NCBI GenBank assembly: GCA_026874595.1
Contig: CM049316.1
Span: forward strand, 4,602,339 to 4,666,338
Source of the DNA: Sipunculus nudus
Lineage: Eukaryota > Annelida > Sipuncula > Golfingiida > Sipunculidae
Length of the DNA stretch: 64,000 bases
Reading direction: 5' to 3'
In this document: one piece after another, positions 25,355 through 37,109 of the stretch
Numbering within the stretch: position 1 is the first letter of the stretch
Layout: each line of letters starts with the position of its first letter
The notes under the pieces: generated by a model
Told to the model about the DNA's origin: nothing
Database searches by the model: none
The model's input: the letters and a program-made list of their open reading frames with translations, nothing else
Position numbers and translations under genes: made by a program

Positions 25355-27075
25355 TATGCCCCCGCCACAAAGTGGCCGGGGCATATAGTTTTACCCATGT
25401 CCGTCATTCCGTCCTTCTGTCCTTCCGAAATAAAACAGTTGTACGGACTTTTTTTCGCAATGCCTGCAGATATTGGCCTGATTTTTGGTGTGTGGGCAGA
25501 TAATGACCAGTTACAGATCGAGTTCGCGTTTCGTCCCGGTTGACCTACTTTTGACCGTTTTACGGCTCCTAAACTTAGAATATTTCATGAAAAATATAAA
25601 TTTTCATGACAAATACACATGTACGGACTTTTTTTCGCAATGCCTGCAGATAGTGGCCTGATTTTTTAAGTGTATGTAGATAATGACCAGTTACAGATCG
25701 AGTTCGCGTTTCGTCCCAGTTGACCTACTTTTGACCGTATTACGGCTCCTTAACTTAGAAAATTTCATGAAAAATATAAATTTTCATGACAAATACACAT
25801 GTACAGATTTTTTTTCGCAATGCCTGCAGATATTGGCCTGATTTTTGGTGTGTGGGCAGATAATGACCACTTACAGATCGAGTTCGCGTTTCATCCCGGT
25901 TGACCTTTTTTTGACCCTTTTACAGCTCCTAAACTTAGAAAATTTCATGAAAAATAGAAATTTTCATGACAAATATACATGTACGGACTTTTTTTCGCAA
26001 TACCTGCAGATATTGGCCTGATTTTTGGTGTGTAGGCAGATAATGACCAGTTACAGATCGAGTTTCTTTTTCGTCCCAGTTGACCTACTTTTGATTGTTT
26101 AACGGCTCCTTAACTTAGAAAATTTCATGAAAAATATAAATTTTCATGACAAATACACATATACGGACTTTTTTTCGCAATGCCTGCAGATATTGGCCTG
26201 ATTTTTGGTGTGTGGGCAGATAATGAACAGTTACAGAACGAGTTGGCATTTCGTCCCAGTTGACCTACTTTTGACTGTTTTACGGCTCCTGAACATAGAA
26301 AATTTCATGAAAATATAAATTTTCATTACAAATACACATGTACTGACTTTTTATTGCAATACCTGCAGATATTGGCCTCATTTTTGGTGTGTGGGCAGAT
26401 AATGACCAGTTACAGATCAAGTTCATGTTTTGTCCCAGTTGACCTACTTTTGACTGTTTCACGGTGGTCTAACATAGAAAATTTAATAAAAAAGTGCACA
26501 TGTACGGACTTTTTTTCGCAATGCCTGCAGATATGGGCTTGATTTTTGGTGTGTAGGCAGATAATGACCAGTTACAGATCAAGTTCTTGTTTTGTCTCAG
26601 TTGACCTACTTTTGACCATTTGACTGCTCCTGAACATAGAAAGTTTCATGAAAAATAGAAATTTTCATAACAAATGCATATGTACCAACTTTTTTTCCCA
26701 ATGCCTGCAGATACCACCCTGATTTTTTATGTGTGGGCAGATAATGACAGTTGCAGATCGAGTTCGCGTTTCATCCCGGTTGACCTACTTTTCATTGTCT
26801 TATGGCTCCTAAACATAGAAAATTTCATGAAAGACAGAAATTTTTATGGAAAATGCACATGTATGGACTTTTTTTCACAGTGCCTGCAGATACTGGCCTG
26901 ATTTTTGGTGTGTTGCTTGATAATGACTCGTAACAGATTGAGTTTGCATTTTGCCCTTGTTGACCTACTTTTGACCATATGACACCTCCTGAACTTAAAA
27001 ATTTTTTTCAAAATTTAAACAAATGTTTCTAAATTGCCCCAGGCGGGGGCATTTGTGTCGTTCCGACACATCTAG
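25355..27075 (+). mobile_element. Helentron-like non-autonomous element A, nine 180-bp repeats
   Basis: The 5' end is a hairpin (ATGCCCCCGCCAC, AAA, GTGGCCGGGGCAT). The 3' end carries the inverse terminal motif GGCGGGGGCA (27,042-27,051), then a hairpin TGTGTCG-TTC-CGACACA and TCTAG followed by TTT. A 3' subterminal hairpin followed by CTRR (here CTAG) is the Helitron hallmark; short inverted ends plus a tandem core point to the Helentron-type (HINE) group. The core is nine units of about 180 bp beginning near 25,441, 25,621, 25,801, 25,981, 26,161, 26,340, 26,502, 26,682 and 26,861, the sixth shortened to 162 bp. There is no Rep/helicase frame, so it needs a partner in trans. Confidence 0.75.
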
Positions 27076-27079
27076 TTTG

Positions 27080-30000
27080 TAGTATGATATATATATGTGG
27101 TCAGTGCTTGTGTACTGCTGGACCAGGAAGTACACACAGCATCTTTGCTGTTACTAGTTCTGTGTACAGTGCTACTTTGAGCTGCTGTCAGTTGTAGCAG
27201 AGGAATATGCTGCTATGAGTGAAGCTGTGTATATGTTACCTCGGCTTTGCTTTGCTTGTCTGTGGTTTAAATTAGAATAGGTAGGAGCATATAGTTCACA
27301 GGACACCATATACCCATGTCTGAGGTCAGACAGGGAGAGGAAGCCATGACTGGCTCTACAGTAAATCTGCTTGTCATACTTGATTGGATACTTTGATAAA
27401 AAAGATTACATGGATACTTATTTGATAGTAAACTTGACATAAAAGGATTCTATGGCTGCTTGACAATATATTTAATGGAGCCTCATCATATGTTGTAAGA
27501 TTACATTAGGTTGTACAATTAAATCTACCATTTATGAGGAGTGCTTTCTCATAAGTTCTTATTAGTAAAGTGCAAAAAATATAAAACTGCATTTGTTAGA
27601 GAGCTTCAAGGACAACCACAGTGTAAAACTGCACCTTAGTGGATCAGTTTTATCAGTTTGGATATGTAGTGTTTGCTGAAACTGTGGTGTTAGTTGGAAG
27701 TTTATTCCAGATATAAGAACACCTGCAGGCTAGGCAAGTATTTGCTGCACTTATGATCCATTGTGATGCCAGCTGTATGTATATTTTATTGTTCTATAAC
27801 ACACAGCCACTAGCTGGGTCTGGGGACTGATGTATTAGATTTTAACCACCTCTGATTGTGTTTATACTCTGGCAGGGCACCGTGTACTGTGATGGATATT
27901 TGGGGGAAACAGTGACTCATGGGAAACCGCAATCAGCTTATAATCACACATAATTCCATGCCTGCCATTAATGTCTTCTTATCACTTTGTGTCATATATC
28001 CAGGGTTTGATATGAACAGTAATTCTGCCTGTCAAGAATTACCAACAGTTAGAGACATGCATTAGAGTATAGGAGATTCAGTTTGTTGTAGACATTGTTA
28101 TAAATAGGGCTTAGACAAATGTGATGTTAAGCTAAATCTATAGAAACATGGACATAAAAAAAATCATAAATGTATATCATTAAAATAAATTTTGGATATC
28201 TGCATACTTACTGCTGCACATAAATTTATGAGATGTGGGGGGGGGGGGGGACGAAGTGTAGATCTAATGATTATTAGCATCAGAGGATATGACCTGTACA
28301 AACTGGTTAAGTCATGGTTGTAGCTATCAGTTGTCCACATGAGACATGGATTTGATCGTCACACGGACAAAGGTCGGTGATGTAACAGGTAGGGAGGGTG
28401 TTAAACCTGTAAATGACTGGTCCTGAGTGAATATTCCACTCAGTATCCTTCACACACAGTATTCTGTTTGTGATCTGATGACCACCGTGGTGTTACATTC
28501 TCTCACTAATAGATCCCCTGGGGACCAGAGGAGGAAACCAGAGGAGCTGGGTGTGTATATTTATGGAAATCCCTGCGGTCAAACATTGGATGGCAGGGAT
28601 GGATCCAAAGTTGGGGGGGGGGGGCTTAGAAAATTGAACTCCTCCTTCACCTGAATAAATAACATTTTTTGCAGTGTTTTCGCCAGCGTCAAGGCTAAAA
28701 CCCCTTTCCTGATTTTATTGTTACCATCTTTTAGGGTAATTATTAGTTATGAGTACACAGTAAACCTTTCCCTTCCCAATATCCTTTGATGGGTCAACTG
28801 GTCTTTGTGGTACCCCTGGAGAGTGGTCTGTTCTTCATCAGATCATGTTCATGTAGAGAATGTTACAAAGCCCCAAGGGAGCCAAGATGTTCAGACCAAG
28901 AATAGATGAAAGGTGACAGTCAAGTACCATCTCTCAGGAAGCCTTGCTCTTTTATCACTCAACTGCAGCCAGAAGTTACGGTTTAAATAAATTTTGTAGT
29001 TTTAAAATACACATATCAATATCCATTGATAATTGTTGAATCTGATAACCAATACATACACTCATCCAGTGGCAAACCCTCGATCTTGGTGTGATTACTG
29101 TGATATCAGCAGTTTTAGATCATTATATATTGTCAGCCAGTATAGTACGATCTTGGTAGAATGTTTCTTTTGTCCTTTCTTTGAGCTGTATCTTTTGTTC
29201 GTTCTTTGAGCTGTGTCAAAGCACTTTGCTTCATAATCAGCTAGAGGATTTACTATTGTTACTACTTTTAGGCACTTTTGTTATACTAACGCTATGAATA
29301 ACAGATGTTCACACCTGGCTTGAGAAAACACCCCTTTCTCCATCATCAGCTTGCCCAAGACCTGTGATGATTTAAAGCTCAAATTCACTGGTCAGGTGTG
29401 ATCATCATACTTTAATTTGGCATTGTTACAATGGACTGTCATCATTTTACCTTGGCTTGCTCAGATGCTATTCTTACAATTAAATATTTGTCACTGAATG
29501 TATCATATTTTTTTGGCTCAGTAGCTTGCCCAAGGCCATATCACAAACTGGATATGGTATTTTAGCCAGAAGGTGAAGTATTTGTCTTTTTATGAATTTT
29601 AACTGTATGTAAACATACATCAGATCCAGATCTGTTGAGTACACTTCAACAGCTGGCCGTATGGTCCAGTGAGTGGCAGTGGTGATTCACGCTGTCATAG
29701 ACAGGTATCATTGATTGATTGTCCCTCAGTACCTGTGTATAACACACCTGGGTGCTACCTATGCAAGGTAAGGTATTAGTGAAGTGTATACCTGTCTTTG
29801 TATACAGAAGAATATATCACATATGACCTTGGCAGCAATTCGGGGAGAAATAAAAGCTTCCTGGATTGCAATCGCTGTGCCAGTTTGGTGAATATTGAGG
29901 AAGTTTTCAAGCAGCATATTATAGTGTAAAACTGGGTATATGTGTAACTTAGTATCTTTGTAGACTTATAATATGTATACTATACATAGACAGAAACATT

Positions 30001-30420
30001 TGTTATCAGCAGCATCATCAGGGTATGATAAGTATAATCCAGTTCTTATCTGATAAGGATGTATATGTGGCTGCAGAGCTGGTTGTTATCGTGTGATCTG
30101 TATATATTATCTGCCTATTTAAACTTATATTGATCATGTTTTATACCAGATATATATGCAGAGTCAACTCCTGGAAAATGATTGTCATATGGTTAAAGAA
30201 AAAGTTCTGGGTCTTTTTACATGCAAATAAAAACATGGGTAATTAAAAAAAAATCTATTATAATCAGTTATCAATATTAGACACTTGTGGAAAAAAAAAC
30301 TACAATATGAGTGGAGATAGGGAGTGGTAACATGACTGATATCTCTTTAATATAACCTTAGTTCAGATGAGCAGTGAGTATTGATTTTCAGGCAGATAAC
30401 TGTGATTTCTTTGTATTTAC
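27080..30420. other. no gene recognised; two long G runs
   Basis: No conserved exons. G14 (28,237-28,250) and G12 (28,613-28,624) occur. Sequence at 28,490-28,555 includes CCAGAGGAGGAAACCAG, possibly an inverted SINE-body fragment. A donor-like GCAAG|GTAAGG at 29,768 could end another 5' exon. Confidence 0.4.
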
Positions 30421-30422
30421 AG

Positions 30423-30608
30423 ATGTTGGTGCTGATTCAATTTTCAAGGGGCTGCGCTTATGATATCCATGTGAACACTTTATAAAAACTACAAGAACTT
30501 ATCGACAATGCTCAGTCATGAGAGAGCTGCCCTATCTTACATAGGGTTAAACTGGCCTCTTTGATGGGCTATTGAGTATTTATAAGTGGAGATATTCTTT
30601 CAGCAAAT
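30423..30608 (+). promoter_or_regulatory. SNX16: 5' UTR part of SNX16 exon, two possible acceptors
   Basis: Two acceptors could open the first coding exon: TATTTACAG ending at 30,422 and TTCTTTCAG ending at 30,603. The second leaves only five untranslated bases before the ATG. An in-frame TGA at 30,573-30,575 lies upstream of the ATG, so the protein cannot extend upstream without splicing. Confidence 0.55.
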
Positions 30609-31397
30609 ATGGATATTAGTGGTGGTATTGAGAGCTCTGCTCCTACTTTCAAACCCATTGAAGTACTGGCAAGCAGTACCCCTATACGAAATAATGACGT
30701 GGGTGCATTAGGCAATAATAACATTGAAGATATACACAGGGTGCCTCCTCTTGTGGATGTTGATGTGTGCAGACCTGAAGCTGATAATTATAATGGTGCT
30801 GATTTAAAAAAATACAGGGACACAGTGACAGAAGAAAAGACTGTGGATCCACCCTCAAAATGTGGGTGTACGCAACAAATGGTGGAAGAATTCAGGGACA
30901 GTCATAATAACATCAGATCCAAGAAAACACACCCATGTGCATGTAGTTGTAATGTTGATAGTGAAGTGTCACCATCGGAACAAAATGCTGATCTCCAGTG
31001 TACTTCAAACACAACTGATCAGGAAGAATTCTGTGATATCTCTGACATTGACATTGCTAGTGAAAACCCTCCCAGCCAAGTCAAAACTAATGTTAACCAG
31101 TCTAAAGTAACACAAACAGCATCTAGCTCTCATCCTCCGCATCATTCATCTCCAGCTACATCATCATCATCTTCATCATCTGCATCAACGATGTCCACCA
31201 TTGAAAAAAGAGGTGTGAGTCCTGATGGACCATCCAGGACAGAAAGCGAGGTGACAAACTCTGAGGCAGAAGCAGGGTCATTTAGGACTGCTGTCGGTGA
31301 TACTGAAACAACCAATACAGGAGTTATTAGTGCTAGTGAACGCGTGACTGCACCAATATTAGGATATGAGATCATGGAACAACGGGCCAGGTTTACA
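30609..31397 (+). CDS. SNX16: sorting nexin 16, coding exon 1 (N-terminus, start of PX domain)
   Basis: SNX16 is a PX-domain sorting nexin that binds PI3P on endosomes and guides endosome-to-lysosome and recycling traffic. The family match is clear: this exon ends ILGYEIMEQRARFT (residues 250-263), the conserved entry to the SNX16 PX domain, and the later exons continue it. The 249 residues before it are probably disordered: acidic and Ser/Thr rich, with a seven-serine run from a TCA/TCT triplet repeat near residue 185. Odd for the family is a cysteine group, C85xC87 and C110xCxC114. The vertebrate protein is about 344 residues; the model here gives about 511 (538 with exon 7), most of the excess being this N-terminus. 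The ATG sits in a fair context (AATATGG) just after an acceptor. The exon ends phase 0 at a GTAAGT donor (31,398); the following intron to 32,336 shows no other feature. Confidence 0.92.
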
Positions 31398-32336
31398 GTA
31401 AGTATGGTGTATTTTATGATGCGAAATCATGAAGCAGTTTGCCAGTTTTAAAAAAAGGATTATAAATAGGAATATAAGTTAGTTTTACCAGAAATATTAC
31501 AATTTGTATACAGCGATGGAAAACTACAGGCTTTGGCTATCCACCCTATTTACTGCCAGTATTGCAGCAGTATTGCCATACAGATGCTGCAATCATAATA
31601 TTTCTTGTGAATGAGTGTGGAAATGCCACAAAAGAATGTACAAATGAAAGTGTAAATCCCATCTCTATTGTAACTGCCTTAATTTCCTGTGTCTCACTTT
31701 GATGCCATTAACACAACCTGTGTGAGACATGATTGTATGAGGTCAGAAACTGATCAAATATGCAGGGAGAATCTTTTATGCAGAGGGTGATTTTAAAACA
31801 TCTTTAACAGTTGGTCTTGTTCAATTTAAATTACAACAGTCCTTTAGGCTTTGAGGCATTATAAAAATGACAGAAAGATTTGTTCCATCATTAGGATATT
31901 CAGTGCCATTTTTAGCCAAGTAAATCATGCCATTAATAATTAATAAATTTGCTTGTTTCACCGCAGCAAAATGCTGCTCCGCTTACTGTGATCTACCAAT
32001 GGACAGTCATTATTGTTAAAATGTTTAACATTAATACTGATTAGGTACCGGGTAGTTAATATGCTGAATACATGGATAGATTTCTGATTATCTGCAATCT
32101 GATAATCACAAATGTTGTAGCATGTCAACATTAAGGCTGGGGCAGATCACCACAAGATTTTGTGAGATTGAATATAAAGAGTGAAAGCGCCACCTTACCA
32201 CAAAAGTTCACAAGACATTATGATGCAATATTAAGGTTTTGCTATATATATTACCGTTAATCATGGGAGAATTTAATATACAATATTAATATTAATATTG
32301 TGGGATAAATGTTCAAATTATTATTTCTGTAAACAG

Positions 32337-32423
32337 GTGTTCAAGCTGCAAGTTCAGAAGGGTGACCTTGACAGCTGGTTTATTTTTCGACGTTACTCCG
32401 ACTTCCACAGGCTCAATGAACAG
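32337..32423 (+). CDS. SNX16: SNX16 coding exon 2 (PX domain, PI3P-binding arginine)
   Basis: This 29-codon exon runs from an AAACAG acceptor to a GTGCAA donor, phase 0 at both ends. It encodes strands beta-2/beta-3 of the PX domain, ending in FRRYSDFHRLNEQ. The RR(Y/F)xDF motif (residues 281-286 in this model) supplies the arginine that contacts the 3-phosphate of PI3P in PX domains. The match to SNX16 is continuous with exon 1 across the junction (ARFT|VFKLQV). The intron after it (to 32,964) shows no other feature. Confidence 0.95.
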
Positions 32424-32964
32424 GTGCAAACTCATTAACTGTATATGAATAATGTCTTCATATGCATGTGATGTCCTGCATAGTAATTTGGTAGTGTGTA
32501 TTCTCCCCAAGCAAGTTTACCAGTAGTTATTATTTATATTTTCTTTTACAAAATTTGATCAGTTAGACAGAGATTTATATAAATTGCTATCCAGTACAAA
32601 TACAGTGATTCACCTAATGAGTGAGCTGAACCCTTTTTTGTATAAAATAGAATTCATGGGGATTCACAGGAGATAGTGAGTCATACCTTAGTAATGAAAG
32701 AAATAATTTCCTGCTTGGTCAAAACTCCAAACAAGTTTCTGATGGTGTTGATGTTAGTCTCCAGAAATATTGATCTCTCTTGTTAATCTGTTTGATATAA
32801 TGTTGATGTATAATACACTTCATTTATTTTATACTTAGAGGAAGTATTTATACATAAAACACTGCATGATTCTGGCAGAGCCTTCTCACCTGTTCTCCAT
32901 TTTAATTAAATAAACAATTATTATTTATAATAATGAATACCCATAAGGTATCCTTATTTTTCAG

Positions 32965-33113
32965 CTGCGACTGTTGTTTCCAAGGTTTCGTTTGTCTTTA
33001 CCACCAAAGAAATGGTTCGGGGACAACTTTGACCGTGACTTTATTGAGGATCGGATGCTTGGTCTCCAGGCGTTTGTTAACAATGTTCTTGGTCATCCTG
33101 ATATCGTACAAAA
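32965..33113 (+). CDS. SNX16: SNX16 coding exon 3 (PX domain core)
   Basis: It follows a TTTTTCAG acceptor and ends in phase 2 at a GTAAGT donor. It encodes the PPK loop and following helices: [17 protein letters not shown], then [18 protein letters not shown]. The lysine after the two prolines (residue 307) and the arginine of EDR (residue 322) are PI3P-contacting positions in the family. Both are present, so the domain looks able to bind lipid. Intron 3 (33,114-34,294) carries three copies of an ACTCxxCACCGTTAC motif described separately. Confidence 0.95.
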
Positions 33114-33756
33114 GTAAGTGCTAGCGTGCAATTAACTGGGTAACAGGCCTGGTCCATTCAATAAATCCCTGTTCATTCAGAGAAACTGATAAAAATACTG
33201 GTACTCTGATACTTTCTAAGTAAGAAAATACTTGATATAATATGAAACAATGTTTAGATAAGTTATCCTCAAGTGCACTGTTATCGACACTGTGTAATTT
33301 TATCATTTAAAGGGATTGACAAATATACTTCTATAGTATCTGTACATTGAAGGTTTAATGGGTATTTCTACAAAAAATGTTGCATTTCATGTCCCGAAAC
33401 TATATTTGTTACTGAGAAATTAGCAAATGCTAAAAATGACATGAATAACCATTCAGATTGTTGCTAAAGATATAACCATTATTATGAGATAAAAATAATT
33501 TAAATCGGGGCAGAAATACATACAGAAAAAAAGCTGCAAATGTTAGTATTCCCTTAAATTTCCGTTGTCCCTTTCTCTCGGATCTTAAATTCAAAACAGC
33601 GTTTTTCTGTAACCACTGTTCCATTTATATAGATTTTGTTTTCCACGTTGTCACAGCGGTGAAAGTTTATTAAGATGATATTTTTGCTTGATTTTTCCTG
33701 ACTGTTTTGTTTTTAATACAAAAATTTGGATATAAAAAGTATGTCTCCCAAAATAT

Positions 33757-34118
33757 ACTCGGCACCGTTACCTGACCTTTTGACCTTGCAGCGCGTGAAC
33801 AGAAACCACTTTGCTGATGCAGGGAGCAGCGTTTATTAGAGTTCAGGAAATTTTGTACACATAATCCACAATTAAATTTAGTAACTGTCATATCAGTGTT
33901 CTCTGTTAATCATTAAAGGGTTAAAAATATCACTGTATGTTTATTTGGACTCGACACCGTTACACCTGCGAAAAATTAACCGTCACATATAACACTTCGA
34001 AAATGGCTTCCTCTTGTTGTTCATATAGTGATAACTCGTGCTCCCCTCTTAGGGACGGTATGGAAGTATTTTTTGTCCTGCATTTGACGTATAGATGAAA
34101 AAAACTCAGCACCGTTAC
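33757..34118 (+). repeat. three spaced copies of a 15-bp motif in SNX16 intron 3
   Basis: ACTCGGCACCGTTAC (33,757), ACTCGACACCGTTAC (33,949) and ACTCAGCACCGTTAC (34,104) differ at one or two bases and are 192 and 155 bp apart, with unrelated flanks. CCGTTA is the complement of the Myb core TAACGG. The motif might be regulatory or the remnant of a diverged repeat. Confidence 0.55.
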
Positions 34119-34294
34119 ATAGTTCATACCTACCTTCCTTCCTCACTCACTCCATTCCATATGTTTCATTGTAATGATTTTTGGATTTATAGACTTCTGT
34201 GAAAAAAATAAAGCCATTGAAATGAGCTTGCTTGGAAAGCATTTCATTCAGTATATACTCCAATGTATTTAATTGAAGTATTTCATGTTTTCAG

Positions 34295-34364
34295 CCCTCA
34301 TGTGAAAGAGTTTTTCTGCCTGGACACGCCACCTGGTCCACATGACAGCATGGAAGAAAGCAGG
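34295..34364 (+). CDS. SNX16: SNX16 coding exon 4 (end of PX domain)
   Basis: The exon enters in phase 2, completing an Asn codon with exon 3, and ends in phase 0 at a GTAAGT donor. It encodes PHVKEFFCLDTPPGPHDSME, the conserved C-terminal edge of the SNX16 PX domain; the [20 protein letters not shown] of vertebrates is the clear counterpart. The acceptor is GTTTTCAG. The following intron (34,365-36,095) holds a SINE and an R2 repeat. Confidence 0.95.
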
Positions 34365-34638
34365 GTAAGTGGTCAGTTTGTGTATTTGTTCCTCATACTG
34401 GTACATCTGTTTTATATTTAGGAATAAAGTCCACACAAAGAGGGAACACTGGTGAGAATGTGTTCTTAAGCTTTGTGTATGGCATAAAAAAAATTGAGTT
34501 TTTGTATTCTTAACAAAATCAATTTTATGAATACATCTAAAAGACAAAAAAAAATATAATTTAGTTTCTGGATACACCACCTGGTGGCAGCACTGACCAG
34601 ATATCTGAGGCTCGCCTGTTACTCTCATGATAACTTAC

Positions 34639-34959
34639 TGGCTTGTGTGGTCTAGGGGTAAAGCACAGGGCTCAAAGCCAGGGCATATCGAGTTCAAATC
34701 TCAGCTGAGGTGGTGAGATTTCTCACGGTTGGTCGATCACCCATGGTTAAGAGCTTTGCAGGCAGGCTTAATGCAGATACTGTGCCCAACAGTCATGTGT
34801 CACTTACGATTGAGTGTGCCTTTTGGAGGGTTCCTGGGTATTATAACCCAGCAGTCTGGATGACACATACACGGGACCCACAGCAGTGGTACACCTAGCC
34901 TGGTTGACACCAGGATTATCACATGTAAGCTGCTGTCTCTCAGTCCAAATAAAAAAAAA
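34639..34959 (+). mobile_element. tRNA-derived SINE in SNX16 intron 4
   Basis: The head has an A box (TGGTCTAGGGG) and B box (GAGTTCAAATCTC, 34,690-34,702). A body of about 240 bp ends in CAAATAAAAAAAAA, a typical SINE tail. It is inserted in sense orientation. The target duplication is not clear. It differs in sequence from the SINEs at 6.6, 16.5 and 25.0 kb, so several SINE families are present. Confidence 0.7.
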
Positions 34960-35466
34960 GCTGATGGTAAATTGATATGACAGTATTTTAGTGATAGTGA
35001 CTTTACTGACATATCTATAGCCATTGCTGACTTTATCTGGTCATACCAATACAAAAGGACCCTCTGATTTACAAATTGTATGTACTTTCTACACTTCATC
35101 CACATGATATTTAACTTTTTCTCTGGTAATCTGTCTAAACCTTGATGTCAATCAGGATTTGAGTACTTAGGAACTGTAGTTGGCATTTTGTTTTGAGAGG
35201 GTTTCCAATTTGTGAGCCTGTGAAAGGAAAATGTTCATGAAAATAAAACCTCCGTGAATTAGGTGATCATATTCACAGGTGAACATTCATTTATTTCTCC
35301 TTGGAATATAATGTACAATATCTGTTCCTGTAGTGATGCAAGGCAAAAGATAGATACTAGAAATATAAAAACAGCTTGTTCATGTTATATGTTAATCAAA
35401 GGTTGATATTAGAAATATTTTGAGATCTTATGTACTAAAAGGAACAGGAATTTCCACTTGTTCCAG

Positions 35467-35580
35467 TGTTTATGGAACCCTATGACACTGACACAGCCAA
35501 AATGTCCACCCATGCAAAAAGGCCTGTCTGAAACATCCAAGTACAAAATGTCATAGTCTGAAAAGTCCTAGTCTGAATGT
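35467..35580 (-). repeat. dispersed repeat family R2, minus copy
   Basis: The reverse complement carries the same ordered blocks as 23,685-23,815 (CAGACTAGGAC, GGATGTTTCAGACAGGC, GGGTTCCATAAACA). The two copies form an inverted pair 11.7 kb apart around SNX16 exon 1. Confidence 0.6.
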
Positions 35581-36095
35581 CCTGCATTTTAAAAAAATGG
35601 AACCCCTGAGAAACACTGAAAAACTTAAAATCATGAAAAATAAACCCTGTGAATATGAAACCAACCACAGTAAATCATATAAATAATTTCTCGTATGTCA
35701 TTAGTGATGTCATATATCACCTCACAAGAGGCTGCAGTCTATTGGAGAAGTCATATAGGAGAGGTGTAAGGATTACCATAAACCTTGGCTTTAATCTGTT
35801 CTATTGATGGTTTCTTAAAATGTTAGAATAGAAAATAATGCTTGATAAGCACTTTCTAGTTGGTTAAGTGCTTTGTAATGTTTAAAAAAAAAAACAAACC
35901 ACATTTTCTCAAACAGCTAGTTAAAACCAACCTAGGCTAAATAAAAAAATGTTTGAGAGACAAGTTCTGAGATTCTATTGAGATTTCAAGACCACTAGAA
36001 AATGTCTAACTTCAGTCATTTCAAAGTCTTAGAACTGGTTTATGACAGGACTGATACACCACCTGGTAGTTGAGTTTGGGCTGTTGTATTTCCAG

Positions 36096-36232
36096 GCCTT
36101 GTGTGAACACCTGGAAGATCAGGTTTATCATCTAAAGAAGGAAGTTAGAGATAGAGACAACAAAATTCATCATCTACAAGAGGAAGTAGCTCTCCATAAA
36201 CTGGAGATAGAAAACTTAAGGAAAGCTCTCAG
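36096..36232 (+). CDS. SNX16: SNX16 coding exon 5 (coiled coil)
   Basis: The exon opens in phase 0 after TATTTCCAG and closes in phase 2 at GTAAGT. It encodes ALCEHLEDQVYHLKKEVRDR and continues as a charged heptad-like helix to ENLRKALR. This is the coiled coil that follows the PX domain in SNX16 and mediates self-association in the vertebrate protein. The start ALCEHLE matches the vertebrate AFCETLE. Residues 366-410 in this model. Confidence 0.93.
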
Positions 36233-36541
36233 GTAAGTTACTCTGCATTAATTTTTGAGGCTGATCATTTATTTAGTAACCTGTAAAACAGAGCTTTAAA
36301 AAAGGTCCCTAAACCCAACTCTATTTGTAAGTGAAGTTTGGATCAACTTGATAATCATCAGTATTTGAAGAAACTTTATAATTTTATATGTTTTACAATT
36401 GAATCAAATGATATATGTTGGATTTTTAACAGAATTAAGTTATGATCATTATCATTGTGCGTAAACAATAAATTTATATAATATTAGAATGCAACATTCA
36501 GGAAATAAAAATGCAATGGGAAATTTGTATAATTATTTCAG

Positions 36542-36592
36542 ACAGAATCAGTCACACTCAGCCAGTCAGAGTTCATCTACTGTGTCTCTTAG
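36542..36592 (+). CDS. SNX16: SNX16 probable coding exon 6 (Ser/Gln-rich linker)
   Basis: It completes the Arg codon of exon 5 (acceptor TTATTTCAG) and encodes QNQSHSASQSSSTVSL, ending in phase 2 at a weak donor AG|GTTTGG. If the donor is not used, the frame runs on to FGNVHVFKTTPLTNNS and stops at 36,642-36,644. That would be a short isoform with a polyadenylation signal candidate at 37,104-37,109 (AATAAA). Family conservation is low here; the call rests on phase and position. Confidence 0.65.
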   Translation, partial: TESVTLSQSEFIYCVS

Positions 36593-37103
36593 GTTTGGAA
36601 ATGTTCATGTTTTCAAGACCACACCATTAACAAACAATAGCTAAGGAAACTCACCAATCTCACAAACTAAAAACCCCCACCCTCACATACTGAAACCTCC
36701 ACCCTCACAGACCCATTCTCCCTCCCCTATTTATGTTTTCATAAGAGCATGCTCTAACTTGAGTTATGTGCTTCATGGTGGATATTCTAATATGGATAAC
36801 ATTGACTTCTACAGCTCAATGTCACTACCTGTACTGTTATAAACCCTTATATTTTATACTTCTGTTAGCACTTGTGTGTGATTTAGAGACGCAAGAATTT
36901 AAGTTTTAGTATTAAAATATGTGCTTCTCTTTTGTTTTACTTCTTGTTCTTTAGAGGGTCACCTTTATTTTGAAGAATTTGTCATTGATTGGCAGTTTAA
37001 TATTTTGAAACATATTGCATGTAAGGTGTGAAATATGAAAGATTGAATACTATTTTATAATAACTCAGTTGCACAAGGATGTATACTTATGTAGAAAATG
37101 AAA

Positions 37104-37109
37104 AATAAA
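37104..37109 (+). terminator. SNX16: possible polyadenylation signal for the short SNX16 isoform
   Basis: AATAAA lies 460 bp downstream of the read-through stop of exon 6. It is a single hexamer in AT-rich DNA, so chance occurrence is likely. Confidence 0.25.

Noticed and set aside
25441-27030. Regular repeats that could be mistaken for a CRISPR array
   Set aside because: The whole 180-bp unit is repeated with no unique spacers, and the genome is animal.
29653-29700. tRNA-Glu-like sequence CCGTATGGTCCAGTG...CACGCTGTCAT
   Set aside because: No B box at the right distance; too degenerate to call a SINE.
34561-34616. FLDTPPGGSTDQISEAR-like echo of SNX16 exon 4 in intron 4 (also a DTPPG string near 36,050)
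   Set aside because: The phase does not fit exon 3, there is no donor, and the shared core CACCTGGTGG is short; chance or an old decayed duplication is more likely than a second exon.
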